Shown here piece after piece: positions 61,481 to 64,000 of a stretch of 64,000 bases of DNA (positions within the stretch are counted from its first letter, which is position 1; each line of letters opens with the position of its first letter). The position numbers were made by a program, and so were the translations under genes. The stretch comes from Micromonospora marina (lineage in GTDB: Bacteria > Actinomycetota > Actinomycetes > Mycobacteriales > Micromonosporaceae). Location of the stretch: the NCBI RefSeq assembly GCF_900091565.1, contig NZ_FMCV01000024.1:45690-109689 (forward strand). The letters are read 5' to 3'. A model generated the notes under the pieces. The model was not told the origin of the DNA, did not search any database, and was given only the letters and a program-made list of their open reading frames with translations.

Positions 61481-61531
61481 GAGGAGCCGGTGGGGGAGGC
61501 GTACACCGGTTCCGGCCCGGGCCCGCCGGTG

Positions 61532-62293
61532 TCAGGTCAGCGCGCGCCACAGCAGGTAGAAGCCGATGGCGGTGCCGAACGCCACGATCACCGTCTTCCA
61601 CACCACCTGCGGGAGCCGGCGGGCCAGCCGCGCGCCCGCGTACCCCCCGAACAGGGTGGCCGGCGCGACCACCGCGACGGCCGCCCAGTTCACCGGGCCG
61701 AAAAGGGCGAACACCACGAGCGTGGTCAAGCCCACCACCGCCGAGAGCAGGTTCTTCACCGCCGACACCCGGGCCAGCGTCGCGTCCAGCACCAGCGCCA
61801 GCCCGGCCACCAGCATCACCCCGAGCGCCGCGCCGAAGTAGCCGCCGTACACGGTGCCGACCGCGACCATGGTATGCGCCGTGACGGTACGGCGGCGCGC
61901 GCCCAACCGTTGCGGATGACCGACCAGCCGGCGCAGCGGACCCTGGAACGCGAGCACCGACGTCGCACCCAGCACGAGGAACGGCACCACCAGCTCGAAC
62001 GCCCGCGCCGGGGTCGCCAGCAGCAGCACGCATCCGGCGATCGGGCCGACGACGGCGGTGGGCAGCAGCGACCACAGCTCCCGCCCGCGCGGCAGGTCCA
62101 CCCGGCTGCCCGCCACGCTCGCCACGTACCCGGGGAAGACCGACACCGAGTTGGAGACGTTTGCCGCCACCGGCGGCAGTCCGGTGGCGATCAGCGCCGG
62201 AAACGTGATCAGCGAGCCACCACCGGCCACCGCGTTGACAGTGCCCGCGGCGAGACCGGCGGCGATCAGGAGCGCGGCGTCGGAGAGATCCAT
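61532..62293 (-). CDS. TSUP family (TauE/SafE) membrane transporter
   Basis: This 253-residue permease starts at ATG 62293. The family N-terminus is AAGLAAGTVNAVAGGGSLITFPALIATGLPPVAANVSNSVSV (in two blocks), and the second half has GGYFGAALGVMLVAGL and TLFGGYAGARLARRL. Eight or so helices are expected. TSUP members export sulfite, sulfoacetate or related anions; the substrate is not fixed by sequence. Confidence 0.88.
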   Translation of the reverse strand: MDLSDAALLIAAGLAAGTVNAVAGGGSLITFPALIATGLPPVAANVSNSVSVFPGYVASVAGSRVDLPRGRELWSLLPTAVVGPIAGCVLLLATPARAFELVVPFLVLGATSVLAFQGPLRRLVGHPQRLGARRRTVTAHTMVAVGTVYGGYFGAALGVMLVAGLALVLDATLARVSAVKNLLSAVVGLTTLVVFALFGPVNWAAVAVVAPATLFGGYAGARLARRLPQVVWKTVIVAFGTAIGFYLLWRALT

Positions 62294-62446
62294 GATCTCC
62301 CGAGGCTAGTCGGTCGGGCGGCGAGTGCGCATCGCGCCAGTTCGGGGAAGCGGCTGTATCGAGGGCCGGTTCATGCCGCCACCTCCCCGAAGTGGCAGGC
62401 GCGCACTGGCGAGCCGGGGTGGAAATGGGCGCGGCGGGTGCGTCGT

Positions 62447-62452
62447 TAGGAT
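62447..62452 (+). promoter_or_regulatory. -10 element of rnpB
   Basis: TAGGAT is placed six bases before the predicted first base of RNase P RNA at 62459, the expected spacing for a -10 box. A -35 match is weak. Confidence 0.5.
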
Positions 62453-62458
62453 GAAAGC

Positions 62459-62879
<421 letters not shown>

Positions 62880-62882
62880 CCA

Positions 62883-62916
62883 CCAGCTCAGAGACCTGAC
62901 CGAGGCTCTGAGCTGG
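62883..62916 (+). terminator. rnpB terminator hairpin
   Basis: CCAGCTCAGAG and CTCTGAGCTGG are exact complements of 11 bases around a 12-base loop, starting four bases after the end of RNase P RNA. A short CTCTATGTCCT tail follows. Confidence 0.75.
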
Positions 62917-62969
62917 CTCTATGTCCTGGCGTCGATGGTCGTCCTTGGTCAACTTTGGCCGGCGTTTGA

Positions 62970-63010
62970 CGCCCTGACGACGCCCTGACGCCCTGGAGAC
63001 GCCCTGAGCG
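62970..63010. repeat. Four GACGCCCTG repeats
   Basis: GACGCCCTG occurs four times within about 40 bases, with spacers of zero to three bases. It looks like slippage and has no clear role. Confidence 0.7.
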
Positions 63011-63265
63011 CGGGCTCAGTCCACCTCTTCTCGGGTCGGGCTGGCTGTGCCGCTGTGGGCCGTCTCCGGGCCTGTGCTCGATGGTTCCGGGGTGGGGCCG
63101 GCGACTGTGGGGGAGGGTCGGGCACGCCCTGGCGGTGGAGCTGGTGCCGCGACCCGGTGACTCGGTGGCAAGCCAGTCCCGGGGTTGGACTGGCGCGGCA
63201 GGCGGAAGCCCCGACCCCGATGGCGGTCGAGGTGCCGGCTTCCGTACCGCTCGCTGGTAGGCCGG

Positions 63266-63457
63266 CTACGCGAATCTGCCGGTGCCGCCCAACCGGATAT
63301 CCAGGTCTCGCAGAAGGGCACCGAGCCGTCTACTGGCCTCGGCGTCCGAGTAGGGAATCGGCCGGCCTGCGGCCTGATGCTCGCCCAGGTCGTACAGCGC
63401 GACGCGAAGGTACTCGGCGGTGGCGAGGTCGAGACGCAGCTCGATCGAGTCGTCCAT
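63266..63457 (-). CDS. Small 63-residue helical protein, unknown
   Basis: The protein starts at ATG 63457 (MDDSIELRLDLATAEYLRVA) and continues LYDLGEHQAAGRPIPYSDAEASRRLGALLRDLDIRL in helices. It is acidic, without Cys, and lacks a clear ribosome site. It has a credible amino-acid makeup and codon bias. It lies beside GC-rich hairpins and the IS end, so it may belong to accessory DNA. Function unknown. Confidence 0.55.
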   Translation of the reverse strand: MDDSIELRLDLATAEYLRVALYDLGEHQAAGRPIPYSDAEASRRLGALLRDLDIRLGGTGRFA

Positions 63458-63542
63458 GCTGCGACCGTAGGACTTTGCCGTCGTGTGGTGTGAGGGCGGT
63501 GTCCCGGCGGCTGTCGGTGGCTCACCGCCCCGGCGCCGTAGG

Positions 63543-63600
63543 CGGCCGGCGGCTTGCCGCCGGCCGGGCTTGCCGCCCTGCACCGCGCGGAGCGCGGTGC
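63543..63600. repeat. Two strong GC hairpins
   Basis: CGGCCGGCGGC-TT-GCCGCCGGCCG and GCACCGCGC-GGA-GCGCGGTGC are near-perfect palindromes separated by about 13 bases. They lie upstream of the small minus-strand gene and 50 bases before the IS701-type left end. Their function is unknown; a repeated palindrome family is possible. Confidence 0.6.
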
Positions 63601-63650
63601 GCCTTGATACAAGAAAGACCTATTCGGCAATTGATCGACCCGCCGATCCT

Positions 63651-64000
63651 CTAGTACGGCAGCCGCCATTGGCGGTCTGACCTGGTGGGATGCGGTGGGG
63701 TGATGCGACGTGGACGCAGCCGCCTGTTGATCATGTGTTTGTGAGGACGACAAGATCGAAGGCGGCTGCTGCTGCCAGGGTAACGGCTGGCCGGGCGGTG
63801 CGGGCACGGGGCGAGTTGTTGGAGCGGGTGCGGTCGTGCTTCGTCCAGACGCGGACGTGGCAGCACGCGGGCCGGTACGTGTCGGCGCTGGTGAGCAGGT
63901 TGCCCAAGCGCAACGGGTGGAGCATCGCCGAGTACGTCGGGGACGTCACGCCGGACCGGACCCAGCGGTTGTTGAACCGTGCGGTGTGGGACACCGAGGG
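63651..64000 (+). mobile_element. Left end of an IS701-type insertion sequence
   Basis: CTAG at 63651-63654 fits the YTAR target duplicated by the IS701 family. The element appears to start at 63655 with TACGGCAGCCGCC and contains the transposase start. Its right end is outside the window, so the duplication and inverted repeats could not be confirmed. Confidence 0.6.
63741..64000 (+). CDS. IS701 family transposase, N-terminal part
   Basis: The GTG start at 63741 opens a frame that continues past the window edge. The visible 86 residues read VRTTRSKAAAAARVTAGRAV, then VRSCFVQTRTWQHAGRYVSALVSRLPKRNGWSIAEYVGD, ending DRTQRLLNRAVWDTE. The phrase TPDRTQRLLNRAVWD is typical of IS701-type DDE transposases near their N-terminus. 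No catalytic residues are inside the window. A frame to the left is closed by TGA in ATGTGTTTGTGA. Confidence 0.75.
   Translation, partial: MRTTRSKAAAAARVTAGRAVRARGELLERVRSCFVQTRTWQHAGRYVSALVSRLPKRNGWSIAEYVGDVTPDRTQRLLNRAVWDTE

Larger units (their letters stand above)
62880..63265. other. Region after rnpB with terminator, short repeats and possible gene remnant
   Basis: The region holds the rnpB terminator and four GACGCCCTG repeats. A minus-strand open stretch (about 63016-63255) ends in TGPETAHSGTASPTREEVD and stop but has no start codon and weaker third-position GC than neighbours. It may be the tail of a lost gene. Confidence 0.45.

Overview
The window is high-GC actinobacterial chromosome with many GTG starts and GC-rich third codon positions. 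Gene content, RNase P RNA and a dispersed GAAGGGGCCC palindrome fit Micromonospora or a close Micromonosporaceae relative. The genus is inferred from pattern, not from a database search. Several core genes keep the relative order I recall from Mycobacterium tuberculosis Rv2228c-Rv2243: fabD and fasR, aceE, DUF3052 and AhpE, then Nif3, zinc ribbon and RNase H/phosphatase. Here they are spread over about 58 kb because accessory blocks sit between them.

Layout. 1-18.2 kb: fatty-acid and central metabolism (fabD, fasR, gltX, aceE, a fused E1-like 2-oxoacid dehydrogenase, PhoD phosphatase, DUF3052, AhpE). A broken GH1 beta-glucosidase is coupled to an MFS transporter here. 18.3-24.6 kb: a tRNA-Val with a partial second copy of its 3' half 918 bp downstream, which looks like an attachment-site duplication, followed by accessory genes of unknown function. 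24.7-26.7 kb: an ABC-F ATPase preceded by a 14-residue leader peptide and competing hairpins, a likely translation-coupled attenuator. 26.7-45.8 kb: GH15 hydrolase, a flavin oxidoreductase with a divergent cupin regulator, stress protein, HigB/HigA-like toxin-antitoxin, a shortened sigma factor, a ROK pseudogene, phosphotransferase, reductase/TetR pair, pyruvyltransferase, sugar kinase, and a SNF2 helicase coupled to a SWIM protein. 46.2-52.5 kb: a tightly packed operon DUF1800, DUF1501, ferric-reductase-like membrane flavoprotein, FMN-binding protein, ApbE. 52.8-60.4 kb: primase-polymerase, XRE/TPR regulator with overlapping flavoprotein, then Nif3, zinc ribbon, RNase H/phosphatase and a DUF3311/sodium-solute symporter pair. 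60.4-64 kb: decayed MarR/MFS genes, a TSUP exporter, rnpB, palindromes, and an IS701-type element entering at the right edge.

Four copies of a twin-palindrome element lie at gene ends and probably act as transcription terminators. Several genes are broken (GH1, ROK, two MarR fragments, one MFS) or shortened (a sigma factor), so the accessory stretches appear to be turning over. The most interesting items are the ABC-F leader/attenuator, the tRNA-Val duplication with its neighbouring unknown genes, the three-gene micro-operon at 23.7-24.6 kb, and the DUF1800/DUF1501 genes joined to a flavinylation (ApbE) electron-transfer module.
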